A stretch of DNA of 64,000 nt from Streptomyces sp. NBC_01429 (GTDB lineage: Bacteria; Actinomycetota; Actinomycetes; Streptomycetales; Streptomycetaceae), in assembly GCF_036231945.1 (NCBI RefSeq), contig NZ_CP109599.1, positions 6,289,501 to 6,353,500 on the forward strand, in the 5' to 3' direction. The translations under genes were made by a program, and so were the position numbers. The notes beneath the pieces are model-generated. The model was not told the origin of the DNA. It ran no database searches and was given only the letters and a program-made list of their open reading frames with translations. This document shows positions 44,996-52,995 of the stretch, one piece after another (position 1 is the first letter of the stretch; each line of letters starts with the position of its first letter).

Positions 44996-46912
44996 ATGTC
45001 CCCCAACTCCTCCGACGACCGTCCCGAGCGCGACCCGCGCCGCGGTGACAGCGGCGACCGGGGCGGCTTCCGCGGAGGCCGTGACGATCGCGATCGCGGA
45101 CCGCGACGTGATGACAATCGCGGTGGCGGGTTCCGCGGTGCGCGTGATGACCGTCCCAGTGGTCCGCGTCGCGACGACCGTCGTGATGACCGGCCCTCTT
45201 CCGGTGGTGGCTTCCGTCGCGACGACCGTTCCGGCGGTGCTCCGCGTCGTGACGACCGTGGTGGCCGGCCGTCCGGTGGCGGCTCCGCCAGTGGTGGGTA
45301 CGGGCGTCGTGATGACCGTCCCCGCAGCGACGGGCCGCGACGTGACGAGCGTTCGGGCAGTGGTGCTCCGCGTCGGGACGACCGTCCCACTGGTGGTGGC
45401 TTCCGTCGCGATGACCGTCCGACCGGCGGCGGGTTCCGTCGTGACGACCGTCCGACCGGTGGTGGGTTCCGTCGTGATGACCGTCCGACCGGTGGTCCGC
45501 GTCGTGATGACCGTCGTGATGACCGGCCCTCCTCCAGTGGCGGTGGCTTCCGCCGTGACGACCGTGGTGGCAGCGCCCCCCGGCGTGACGATCGCCCCAG
45601 CGGCCCGCGTCGTGATGACCGTCCCGCTGGTGGTGGCTTCCGTCGCGATGACCGTCCGACCGGCGGCGGGTTCCGTCGTGACGACCGTCCCAGTCGTGAC
45701 GACCGTTCCAGCGGCCCGCGTCGTGATGACCGGCGTGACGACCGTCCGTCGTTCCGCCGTGACGACCGTCCCAGCGGCCCGCGTCGTGATGACCGGCCCT
45801 CCTCCAGCGGTGGTTTCCGCCGTGACGACCGTCGTGATGACCGTCGTGATGACCGGCCCTCCTCCAGCGGCGGTGGCTTCCGTCGCGACGACCGTGGTGG
45901 CAGCGCCCCCCGACGTGACGACGACCGCAGGGGAGGACGTCCCACCGGAGGCCGTCCCACCGGCAGTGGCGGCGGCGCTGGCGGTTACGGACGCCGTGAC
46001 GACCGTGACCGGGACCGCGGCGGCCGCCCGAGCGGTGGCGGCTACCGGGGCCGGGACGACAGCCGGAGCGGCGGCTACGACCGTCGGGACGACCGGGACC
46101 GTGACCGCGATCGCGAGCCGATCAAGCGGCTGCCGATCCCGGAGGACGTCACCGGTGACGAGATCGACAAGGGCGTGCGTCAGGAGCTGATGAGCCTGCC
46201 GAAGACGCTCGCCGAGGACGTCGCCAAGAACCTCGTCATGGTCGCCAAGCTGATCGACGAGGATCCGGAGCAGGCGTACGCGTACTCCCGTATCGCCCTG
46301 CGGCTCGCCTCCCGGGTCGCCGCGGTCCGCGAGGCCGCCGGCTTCGCCGCGTACGCGACGCAGAAGTACGCCGAGGCGCTGGCCGAGTTCAGGGCGGCGC
46401 GGCGGATGACCGGTGGCGTCGACCTGTGGCCCGTCATGGCGGACTGCGAGCGCGGCCTCGGCCGTCCGGAGCGCGCCATGGCGATGGCGGGCGAGCCCGA
46501 GGTGCAGAAGCTCGACAAGGCGGGACAGGTCGAGATGCGGCTCGTCGCGGCCGGTGCGCGCCGGGACATGGGGCAGATCGAGGCGGCCATCGTGACGCTT
46601 CAGGGCCCCGAACTCGCCGCGCACGCCATTCAGCCCTGGACCGCGCGGCTGCGCTACGCGTACGCCGACGCCCTGCTCTCGGCGGGCCGTGAGGACGAGG
46701 CGCGGGAGTGGTTCGGCAAGACGGTCGAGGCCGACAAGGACGGCATGACGGACGCCTCCGACCGGCTCGCCGAGCTGGACGGGGTGGAGTTCGTCGACGC
46801 CATGGGCGAGGACGAGCCCGAGGCCGCGCCCGGCGCCGAGTCTCCCACCGCCGAGTCTCCCGCCGCAGCCGACAGCCGGCCCGAGACCGGGACGGCAGAC
46901 GACAACAGCTGA
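44996..46912 (+). CDS. Arg/Asp/Gly-repeat protein with C-terminal TPR-like domain
   Basis: 638 residues; ATG with AGGAG nine bases upstream. Residues 1-370 are a low-complexity tract built from units such as GGGFRRDDRPSG and RRDDRRDDRPSS, with no hydrophobic core: Arg and Asp alternate, glycine and serine separate the blocks. From about 380 (IKRLPIPEDVTGDEIDKGVR) a folded helical domain begins, with helix-turn-helix pairs typical of TPR repeats (EQAYAYSRIALRLASRVAAV, YAEALAEFRAARRMTGGVDL, WTARLRYAYADALLSAGRED). The tail is acidic. Similar TPR proteins are known in Streptomyces; the repeats could bind RNA or drive condensate formation, which is inference. It begins 100 bases after the rRNA operon terminator. 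The repeat tract is rich in CGT and GGT codons. Confidence 0.88.
   Translation: MSPNSSDDRPERDPRRGDSGDRGGFRGGRDDRDRGPRRDDNRGGGFRGARDDRPSGPRRDDRRDDRPSSGGGFRRDDRSGGAPRRDDRGGRPSGGGSASGGYGRRDDRPRSDGPRRDERSGSGAPRRDDRPTGGGFRRDDRPTGGGFRRDDRPTGGGFRRDDRPTGGPRRDDRRDDRPSSSGGGFRRDDRGGSAPRRDDRPSGPRRDDRPAGGGFRRDDRPTGGGFRRDDRPSRDDRSSGPRRDDRRDDRPSFRRDDRPSGPRRDDRPSSSGGFRRDDRRDDRRDDRPSSSGGGFRRDDRGGSAPRRDDDRRGGRPTGGRPTGSGGGAGGYGRRDDRDRDRGGRPSGGGYRGRDDSRSGGYDRRDDRDRDRDREPIKRLPIPEDVTGDEIDKGVRQELMSLPKTLAEDVAKNLVMVAKLIDEDPEQAYAYSRIALRLASRVAAVREAAGFAAYATQKYAEALAEFRAARRMTGGVDLWPVMADCERGLGRPERAMAMAGEPEVQKLDKAGQVEMRLVAAGARRDMGQIEAAIVTLQGPELAAHAIQPWTARLRYAYADALLSAGREDEAREWFGKTVEADKDGMTDASDRLAELDGVEFVDAMGEDEPEAAPGAESPTAESPAAADSRPETGTADDNS
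45391..45690. repeat. Exact 63-bp direct repeat within the Arg/Asp/Gly tract
   Basis: 45391-45453 recurs as 45628-45690, 237 bp (79 codons) away, with no mismatch including wobble bases. A second long near-repeat is centred on ATGACCGGCCCTCCTCCAG (about 45520 and 45860). Frame is preserved, so the tract can expand or contract in 3n steps. Confidence 0.85.
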
Positions 46913-46932
46913 GTGACACAAGCGATCCATAG

Positions 46933-46976
46933 AAGTGGGGCGGTATCCCGGACCGGGGTACCGCCCCACTTTTCTT
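46933..46976 (+). terminator. Terminator after the repeat protein gene
   Basis: A 13-bp stem AAGTGGGGCGGTA / TACCGCCCCACTT extended by CCC/GGG is followed by TTCTT on the plus strand. It lies between convergent genes. Confidence 0.85.
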
Positions 46977-47021
46977 TGGTGGGCGAGGCGCCGCCCGCGT
47001 CAGCCTCGTGTCAGTCCCGTG

Positions 47022-48431
47022 TCAGCCCCGCGCGAGGTCGCGCAGCACCAGCCCCGTCGCCGGTTTGGGACCGAAGGACGTGGACTTGCGCGGCATGGTG
47101 ACGCCCTGGCGGGCCAGCTCCCGTACGACGTCCTCGCGCACCGGATGCAGCAGCACCGCCGTACCGCCGTGGCGCTCGGCCTGGGTGACGGCCGCCTCCG
47201 CGTCGTGGATGTAGGCGATGTGCTCCGGGTCGTCCGGGATGCGCCAGAGATGGTCGAGGAGGGTGGAGTGCAGGACCGTCGCGTCCAGTTCGCGCCAGGC
47301 CGCCGGCCGGTCGGCTCGTACCGTACGCGCCAGGAGGTCCTGGTCCGGGCGGTCGACCAGGTGGAAGCGGCCGTCCCCGGCGAGCAGGAACGCGTTCGCT
47401 GCGGCCGCTGTCTCCGCGAGGATCTCCAGCGCCCGGGGGAGCGGCCCCTCGACCGTGCGGACCCGGAAGGAGCCCGGGGCGTCATGGAGGGCTTCGAGCG
47501 CGCGGTCCACCGGCAGCCGGTGGAGTAGCCGGTGGATGGCGCGGACCTGGAGGGGGTAGCGTGCCGTGTCGATCAGCAGGACCAGCCCGTAGCCCCAAGG
47601 GCCGGGCCCGTCGGCCGCGACTCCGGCTCCCGCTCCGGCCCCTGTCCCTGTCCCGGTCCCCGCCCCGGTCCCGGTCCCGTTCGCGGCCGTGTGCTCGGCG
47701 CTCAGCCGCAGATAGGTGGCCCAGCGGTGGTGCCCGTCGGCGATCAGGGCCTGGTGGTGGGCCAGATCCCCGGAGATCTCCGCGAGCTCGCCGGGGTCGG
47801 TGACCGACCACAGCCGGTGGCTGAAGCCGTCCTCCGTGGTCGTGGTGAGGAGCGGCGGGCGGCCGAGGGCGCGCTCGATCACCCCCGAAGTGCCCGAGGG
47901 GCCCGTGGCGCCCGTCGCGTCCGACGCGGTTTCCGCGGGTGCCGTCCGCGGCTCGCCCCGGTACGTCAGCAGCAGGGGTTCCAGATTCGCCGCCGTCGTC
48001 CGCAGCAGGTCAGCGCGGTCCTCCACCACGTCCGGCATCACGTCCTCGTGCGGCAGCACGATGCCGTCCGCCGGCGCCGAGAGCGCCAGCGCCCCGATGA
48101 CGCCCCTCTGCAACACCTCGCCCCTGCGCTGCTCGTACACGTAGAGCGCGGGCTCGGGATCCGGCGCGAGGATGCCCTCGGCCTGCCACCGGCGCAGCGT
48201 CGCCGCCGCCTGGCGGTGCCGCTCCTCGGCGGTGGCGGCCTGCGGGAGGATCAGCCGGACGATGTTGTACGGGTCCGCCGACTCCAGATGGTGCAGCCCG
48301 TCGGGTCTGACGACCACGTCGTACGGGGGCGAGGTCACGGCCGACAGACTGCCGACCCGTTCGGGGACATAGCGGAGCCCACTGAACGGAATCAGCCGCA
48401 GCCCCTTGTCCACGGGACCTGTTGTGTTCAT
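47022..48431 (-). CDS. DUF1015 family protein
   Basis: 469 residues. Characteristic segments: LIPFSGLRYVPERVGSLSAV, SPPYDVVVRPDGLHHLESAD, YVYEQRRGEVLQRGVIGALA, LIADGHHRWATYLRLSAEHT and the end MPRKSTSFGPKPATGLVLRD. The ADGHHR motif is conserved in the family and looks like a catalytic or metal site. Function is not established; some members are fused or adjacent to serine-metabolism genes. A Gly/Thr/Ala run (GTGTGAGTGTGTGAGAGAG) near residue 253 is an odd, slippage-prone insertion. It is divergent from the HAD phosphatase gene, with a 74-base spacer. Confidence 0.93.
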   Translation of the reverse strand: MNTTGPVDKGLRLIPFSGLRYVPERVGSLSAVTSPPYDVVVRPDGLHHLESADPYNIVRLILPQAATAEERHRQAAATLRRWQAEGILAPDPEPALYVYEQRRGEVLQRGVIGALALSAPADGIVLPHEDVMPDVVEDRADLLRTTAANLEPLLLTYRGEPRTAPAETASDATGATGPSGTSGVIERALGRPPLLTTTTEDGFSHRLWSVTDPGELAEISGDLAHHQALIADGHHRWATYLRLSAEHTAANGTGTGAGTGTGTGAGAGAGVAADGPGPWGYGLVLLIDTARYPLQVRAIHRLLHRLPVDRALEALHDAPGSFRVRTVEGPLPRALEILAETAAAANAFLLAGDGRFHLVDRPDQDLLARTVRADRPAAWRELDATVLHSTLLDHLWRIPDDPEHIAYIHDAEAAVTQAERHGGTAVLLHPVREDVVRELARQGVTMPRKSTSFGPKPATGLVLRDLARG

Positions 48432-48505
48432 TTACGCATCGTATGTGTACGGCGGGTGATGGGGGATGATCGTGGGAGAAGTCCCCAGCGAGGAGCGTAA
48501 GACGG

Positions 48506-49537
48506 ATGAGCCAGCAGAGCAGGACCAGGCCGAGCGGGAACGCGACCGCGCTGAACGAGTCGTACGACACTGCCCTGCTCGATCTCGACGGGGTGGTCTA
48601 CGCGGGCGGGGAGGCCATCGCGCACGCCGTGGACTCGCTCGTCACGGCCAGGGACGCGGGGATGCGTCTCGCGTACGTCACCAACAACGCCCTCCGCCCG
48701 CCGGAGGCCGTCGCGCGTCATCTGACGGAACTCGGCGTCCCGGCCGGGCCCGAGGACGTGATCACCTCGGCGCAGGCGGTGTCCCGGCTGATCGCCGAGC
48801 GGTTCCCGGCCGGATCGAAGGTGCTGGTCATCGGCGGGGAGGGACTGCGGGTCGCGCTGCGCGAGCGCGGTCTCGAACCGGTGGAGTCGGCCGAGGACGG
48901 TCCGGTCGCTGTGGTGCAGGGCTACGGCGGTCCCGATCTGGCGTGGGGGCGGTTCGCCGAGGCGTGCTACGCGATCAACCGCGGGGTGCCGTGGTTCGCT
49001 TCCAACACCGACCTGACGATTCCGAGCCCGCGCGGGATCATGCCGGGCAACGGCGCGGCGGTCGAGGTCGTACGGATCGCCACGGGCGCCGAGCCGCAGG
49101 TGGCGGGCAAGCCGCTGCCCCCGATGCACCGCGAGACGATCCTGCGGACGGGCGCCAGGCGCGCGCTCGTCGTGGGGGACCGGCTGGACACGGACATCGA
49201 GGGCGCGTTCAACGGCGGGGTCGACTCGCTGCTCGTGCTGACCGGGGTGACGGACGGCGCGCAGCTGCTGGCCGCCGCACCCGAGTACCGGCCGACCTAT
49301 GTCGACGCCGATCTGCGCGGACTGCTGACCGGGCAGCCGGACGTCACCGGGGGCCCGGACGGCGGTTTCGGGTGCGGCGGTTGGACGGCCTCGGTCGGCG
49401 GGGACGCGCTGGTGCTCGACGGGGACGGTGACGCGCTGGACGGGCTGCGCGCGCTGTGCGCGGCGGCCTGGACGGACGCGGGCGAGGGCTCCTGCGCGCG
49501 GGAGACGGGCAAGGCGCTGGCGAAGCTCGGCCTCTGA
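48506..49537 (+). CDS. HAD-IIA family phosphatase (NagD/PGP-like)
   Basis: 343 residues. Nucleophile motif LLDLDGVVYAGG (about residue 26), Ser/Thr motif YVTNNALRPPE, cap domain with GYGGPDLAWGRFAEACYAIN, Lys in GKPLPPMHRETI and the acidic motif VGDRLDTDIEGAFNGGVDS. The 70-residue tail after PEYRPTYVDADLRGL is Gly/Asp-rich and beyond the usual fold. Substrates in the family include phosphoglycolate, nucleotide monophosphates and glycerol phosphates; not predictable here. Divergent from DUF1015. Confidence 0.92.
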   Translation: MSQQSRTRPSGNATALNESYDTALLDLDGVVYAGGEAIAHAVDSLVTARDAGMRLAYVTNNALRPPEAVARHLTELGVPAGPEDVITSAQAVSRLIAERFPAGSKVLVIGGEGLRVALRERGLEPVESAEDGPVAVVQGYGGPDLAWGRFAEACYAINRGVPWFASNTDLTIPSPRGIMPGNGAAVEVVRIATGAEPQVAGKPLPPMHRETILRTGARRALVVGDRLDTDIEGAFNGGVDSLLVLTGVTDGAQLLAAAPEYRPTYVDADLRGLLTGQPDVTGGPDGGFGCGGWTASVGGDALVLDGDGDALDGLRALCAAAWTDAGEGSCARETGKALAKLGL

Positions 49538-49550
49538 GCCCGCGCGCGGA

Positions 49551-49639
49551 AGGTGTCGGTGCGCTTCCGTGCGTACATGAGGTATCGGTGCGCTCGTGCG
49601 TAGATGAGGTGTCGGTACGTTCACATGCGTACCGACACC
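49551..49639. repeat. Imperfect tandem repeats ending in a hairpin
   Basis: Three units related to GTGTCGGTGCGCTTCCGTGC followed by GTACATGAGG lie between the HAD gene and the siderophore-interacting protein gene. The last forms the perfect 12-bp stem GGTGTCGGTACG / CGTACCGACACC (49608-49639), which can act as a terminator for both convergent genes. Confidence 0.7.
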
Positions 49640-49645
49640 GGCCGC

Positions 49646-50533
49646 TCAGGCTTCCGCTTCCGCTTCCGCCGCACTCATCAGGGAGTCCTCGGAGGCGCCG
49701 CGGCGCCAGTAGCCGCTGAACTTCACCGCTCTGCGGTCGAATCCGCGCTCGCCGACGAGGTGGCGGCGCAGGGCCTTCACCGTCGCCGCCTCTCCGGCCG
49801 TCCACGCGTACGGCGTGCCGGCCGGCAGTTCGGCGGCTCGGATCGCGTCGGTGGGGGCGGCGGAGGTGCCGTGCACGAGCCAGGTGATCTCGGCATCCGC
49901 CTTGGTGGGCAGGTGCTGACGGTCCGCCGGGTCGTGGATCTCGATCCAGACGCGGGCGGGCAGCCCCGGCGGCAGGCTTTCGAGGATGCCGGCGACGGCG
50001 GGCAGCGCCGACTCGTCGGCGCTCAGCAGCACCCAGTCCGTGCCCTCCGGCGGCCGGAAGTCGTATCCGGCGTTCTCCTCCTGGACCGGCGCGAGGACGC
50101 TGATCCGGTCGCCGGGGCCCGCCGCCCGCGCCCAGCGGGTCGCCGGGCCCGACGCGGTGTCCCCGCCCGTGGTCCCGCTCCCGCCCGCGGCCCTGCTCGC
50201 GGGCGCGGCCGCGTCGTCACCGTGCAGGGCGAAGTCGATGACCAGCTCGCCCGGGTCGCGGCGCAGCTCGCGCACCGTGTACGTCCGCATGACGCCCCGT
50301 ACCGCCGGGTCCAGTTGACGGTAGGCGTCGTACCAGTCGGCCCGCTTCTTGTCCGGCATCACCGGTTCGCGCTGGCCGGGGCGCGGCAGGAACAGCTTCA
50401 CGCGCTGGTCGCGGCCGGCCGAGGCCATCCGGGAGACGGCCGCTCCGCCGAGGACGATACGGGCCACGGCCGGGGTGACGCGCTCGGTGCGGAGCACTTC
50501 GACATCGAAGAACTGGAAAGGGGCATCGGTCAT
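49646..50533 (-). CDS. Siderophore-interacting protein (FAD-dependent ferric reductase)
   Basis: 295 residues from the ATG at MTDAPFQFFDV. The FAD-binding motif RTYTVRE lies near residue 85, followed by DFALHGDD and then the NAD(P)-binding half (WVLLSADESALPAVAGILES, the conserved YAWTAGEAATVKALRRHLVG). The C-terminal KFSGYWRRGASED is the SIP family ending. It reduces ferric siderophores in the cytoplasm to release iron. It is divergent from the permease gene, and an iron box lies in the spacer. Confidence 0.93.
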   Translation of the reverse strand: MTDAPFQFFDVEVLRTERVTPAVARIVLGGAAVSRMASAGRDQRVKLFLPRPGQREPVMPDKKRADWYDAYRQLDPAVRGVMRTYTVRELRRDPGELVIDFALHGDDAAAPASRAAGGSGTTGGDTASGPATRWARAAGPGDRISVLAPVQEENAGYDFRPPEGTDWVLLSADESALPAVAGILESLPPGLPARVWIEIHDPADRQHLPTKADAEITWLVHGTSAAPTDAIRAAELPAGTPYAWTAGEAATVKALRRHLVGERGFDRRAVKFSGYWRRGASEDSLMSAAEAEAEA

Positions 50534-50618
50534 CAGGAAAGCCTCTCCGACTTGTCGATCGCGGCGGTGGGCCGCTCCGGGCTGTTCATGGCGGTACTTC
50601 CCCCATCGAGACGAGATG

Positions 50619-50637
50619 CGAGGGTAGGCTAACCTAA
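50619..50637. promoter_or_regulatory. Iron box (DtxR/DmdR-type operator)
   Basis: The right 13 bases TAGGCTAACCTAA match the consensus TTAGGTTAGGCTAACCTAA exactly, and the left half keeps AGG at the corresponding place. It lies between the divergent siderophore-interacting protein and permease genes. The iron-loaded DmdR/DtxR regulator is expected to repress both. Confidence 0.85.
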
Positions 50638-50682
50638 CCTGGTGCTGGTCGACAGTCCCCCCCCGAACAGAGCGCGGAGCCG

Positions 50683-51564
50683 ATGGCCTCCGCCGCACCC
50701 CGCAGGCGCCGTTCGGCGCGCGCCGCCGGGCTGTTCGTCGCTGTCGGCGTGCCGCTGGCCGTCTGTGCGGCGAGCCTCGCGCTGGGCGCCAAGCCGGTTC
50801 CGCTCGGCGGCGTCCGGCACGGGCTGTTCCACGACACGGGTGTGGGGGACGATGTGATCGTCGCCGACGTCCAGTTGCCGCGCACGCCCCTCGGGCTGCT
50901 GGTGGGCTGCGCGCTCGGGCTCGCGGGGGCCGTGATGCAGGCGCTCACCCGCAATCCGCTGGCCGAGCCGGGACTGCTGGGCGTGAACGCGGGGGCGTCC
51001 GCCGCCGTCGTCTCCGCGATCAGCTTCCTGGGCGTCACCTCGCTCACCGGCTATGTGTGGTTCGCCTTCCTCGGCGCGGCGGTCGCATCGGCCCTCGTGT
51101 ACGTCCTCGGCGGCAGCCGCGGCGCCACGCCCGTACGGCTCGCGCTGGCGGGTACGGCGGCGAGCGCCGCGCTGTACGGGTACGTCAACGCCGTACAGCT
51201 CCTGGACTCCGCCGCGCTGGACCGGCTGCGCTTCCGGACCGTCGGCTCGCTCGCCTCGGCCGATCTGCCGACGGTGCGGGAGGTGTGGCCGTTCATCGCC
51301 GCCGGGGTCGTGCTGGCGCTCCTGATCGCCCGTCCGCTGAACGCGCTGGAGATGGGGGACGACACGGCGTACGCCCTCGGGGTACGCGTCGAGCACACCC
51401 GGGTGGTCCTGATGGCCTCCGCCGTACTGCTGCTCGCCGCCGACTGGGCGGGCACCTCGGCCTTCGGCGGCAGGCACCTGCCCGTCGGCGCGGTGACCGG
51501 GGTGCTCGGCGGCTGCTACCTGCTCCGGCTGCTCGTCACCGAACGCGGGGCGGGACGCGTATGA
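50683..51564 (+). CDS. FecCD-type iron-siderophore permease, apparent two-permease fusion with internal deletion
   Basis: 293 residues, versus about 340 for the family. The first part (VGCALGLAGAVMQALTRNPLAEPGLLGVNAGASAAV) is like the first permease of such operons up to LIARPLNALEMGDD. From ALGVRVEHTRVVLMASAVLL onward it matches the ending of the second permease (LLAADWAGTSAFGGRHLPVG, TGVLGGCYLLRLLVTERGAG). The segment with the GPIxFVGLxxPHxxR motif, which contacts the ATPase, is missing between two LLLAA-coding stretches. Two events (gene fusion and a 45-50 residue deletion) are implied. Start: ATG at 50683; with one more C in the C8 tract at 50656-50663 the frame would join MLVDSPPPEQ from a GTG at 50642. 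No binding-protein gene is present. Likely nonfunctional or unusual. Confidence 0.82.
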   Translation: MASAAPRRRRSARAAGLFVAVGVPLAVCAASLALGAKPVPLGGVRHGLFHDTGVGDDVIVADVQLPRTPLGLLVGCALGLAGAVMQALTRNPLAEPGLLGVNAGASAAVVSAISFLGVTSLTGYVWFAFLGAAVASALVYVLGGSRGATPVRLALAGTAASAALYGYVNAVQLLDSAALDRLRFRTVGSLASADLPTVREVWPFIAAGVVLALLIARPLNALEMGDDTAYALGVRVEHTRVVLMASAVLLLAADWAGTSAFGGRHLPVGAVTGVLGGCYLLRLLVTERGAGRV

Positions 51565-51701
51565 AGGCCCGTGAGCCCATGGCCGCGGAGCCGGGGGCGG
51601 CCACCCGCCATCCTGATCCGAAGGCCGTACCCGGCCCGCGCACGCGAGCCGGGCAGCAACCCGTACAGATGAACCCCGCGGACGACACCAGGAGTACGAC
51701 C

Positions 51702-52565
51702 ATGCAGCGCCTCACCGCGGAATCGGTGACCCTCGGCTACGACCAGCGGGTCATCGCCCGTGATCTCTCGGTGGAGATCCCCGACCACTCGTTCACCGTC
51801 ATCGTCGGCCCGAACGCCTGCGGCAAATCCACCCTGCTGCGCGCGCTCTCCCGGATGCTCAAGCCGTCCGAGGGCCGGGTGCTGCTCGACGGCGGGCCCA
51901 TCCACTCGATGCCCGCCAAGAAGGTCGCGCGGATCCTCGGACTGCTGCCGCAGTCGTCCATCGCGCCCGACGGCATCACCGTCGCCGACCTGGTGGCGCG
52001 CGGCCGTTACCCGCACCAGGGGCTGCTGCGCCAGTGGTCGCCCGACGACGAGCGAATAGTCGAGGAATCGATGGCGGCGACCGGCGTCGGCGAACTGGCC
52101 GGTCGTTATGTCGACGAATTGTCCGGCGGGCAGCGTCAGCGCGTATGGATCGCCATGGCCCTCGCCCAGCAGACCCCGCTGCTGCTCCTGGACGAGCCCA
52201 CCACCTTCCTGGACATCCAGCACCAGATCGATGTGCTCGACCTCTGCGCCGAACTGCACGAGACACAGGGCCGCACGCTCGTCGCCGTCCTGCACGACCT
52301 GAACCACGCGGCGCGGTACGCGACCCATCTCATCGCGATGCGCGACGGCCGGATCGTGGCGGAGGGCACACCGGCCGAGGTGGTCACGGCGGAGCGGGTG
52401 GAGGAGGTGTTCGGGCTGCGCTGCCAGGTCATCGACGACCCGGAGACGGGTACGCCACTGGTCGTCCCGGCGTCCCGGCGGACGCGGCGCGAGGCGGCGG
52501 CGGCCGAGACCGGCGTCGACACGGAGGCCGATGCGAAGGCCGACGCCGTTCCCGACCGCGCCTAG
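51702..52565 (+). CDS. Iron-siderophore ABC transporter ATP-binding protein (FepC-like)
   Basis: 287 residues from the ATG with AGGAG seven bases upstream. An in-frame ATG at 51561 overlaps the permease stop (ATGA) and would add 47 residues of Pro/Ala-rich sequence not seen in the family. Walker A GPNACGKST, signature LSGGQRQRVWIAMAL, Walker B LLLDEPTTFLDIQHQ and switch His in LHDLNH are intact. The C-terminus (about 250-287) is an Ala/Glu/Arg tail. It should energise a ferric-siderophore permease, but its only adjacent permease is defective, so it may serve another transporter. Confidence 0.93.
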   Translation: MQRLTAESVTLGYDQRVIARDLSVEIPDHSFTVIVGPNACGKSTLLRALSRMLKPSEGRVLLDGGPIHSMPAKKVARILGLLPQSSIAPDGITVADLVARGRYPHQGLLRQWSPDDERIVEESMAATGVGELAGRYVDELSGGQRQRVWIAMALAQQTPLLLLDEPTTFLDIQHQIDVLDLCAELHETQGRTLVAVLHDLNHAARYATHLIAMRDGRIVAEGTPAEVVTAERVEEVFGLRCQVIDDPETGTPLVVPASRRTRREAAAAETGVDTEADAKADAVPDRA

Positions 52566-52605
52566 AGCACTTGGAGCACGTGGACACCTGGAGCGCCCGG
52601 AGCAC

Positions 52606-52953
52606 CTACAGCAGCGATCTCAGCCGCAGCAGATCGCGGAACCCCGCCTCCAGCCTCACCCGCCCCGAGCCCCAGGCGCGGGCGAAGTTCAACTCGCCGT
52701 CAACCAGCGCCACCAGATCGTCGCCCGCCATCGCGAGCCGGATCTCCGCCTTCCCCGGCGGTGGTCCCGCCACGGTGTCGGCCACCTCGATCCGGCCGTC
52801 CGTCAGACGGCCGGTGAAGGTCAGATCCAGGTCCGTGATGTGGCAGCTGAGCGAACGGTCGAACCCGGCCGCGGAGCGGACCTTCCCGTCCGCCCGCGCC
52901 AGGTTGTCAGAGAGCTTGTCGAGTGCGCTGCGGCACTCCTCCTTCGTCGCCAT
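52606..52953 (-). CDS. SCP2 sterol-binding domain protein
   Basis: 115 residues. Residues 10-100 carry the SCP2-type fold: SALDKLSDNLARADGKVRSA, ITDLDLTFTGRLTDGRI and AEIRLAMAGDDLVALVDGEL with the hydrophobic tunnel residues. Stand-alone SCP2 domains bind lipids or acyl-CoA. The ATG follows a spacer of 42 bases from a divergent gene. Ends with LRLRSLL. The exact ligand is unknown. Confidence 0.9.
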   Translation of the reverse strand: MATKEECRSALDKLSDNLARADGKVRSAAGFDRSLSCHITDLDLTFTGRLTDGRIEVADTVAGPPPGKAEIRLAMAGDDLVALVDGELNFARAWGSGRVRLEAGFRDLLRLRSLL

Positions 52954-52995
52954 CGTGATCGACGTTACCGCAGGGCTTCGCGGTAGCGTTCCCGC

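Noticed and set aside
44849..46190. Long open frames in other frames of the repeat gene, encoding Val/Thr/Ala or Arg/Ser/Pro repeats
   Set aside because: They arise from the repeated codons of the real frame; the real frame alone continues into a folded domain and has a ribosome site.
51561..51701. N-terminal extension of the siderophore ABC ATPase
   Set aside because: It overlaps the permease stop but encodes a disordered Pro/Ala-rich stretch absent from the family; ATG at 51702 has a proper ribosome site.
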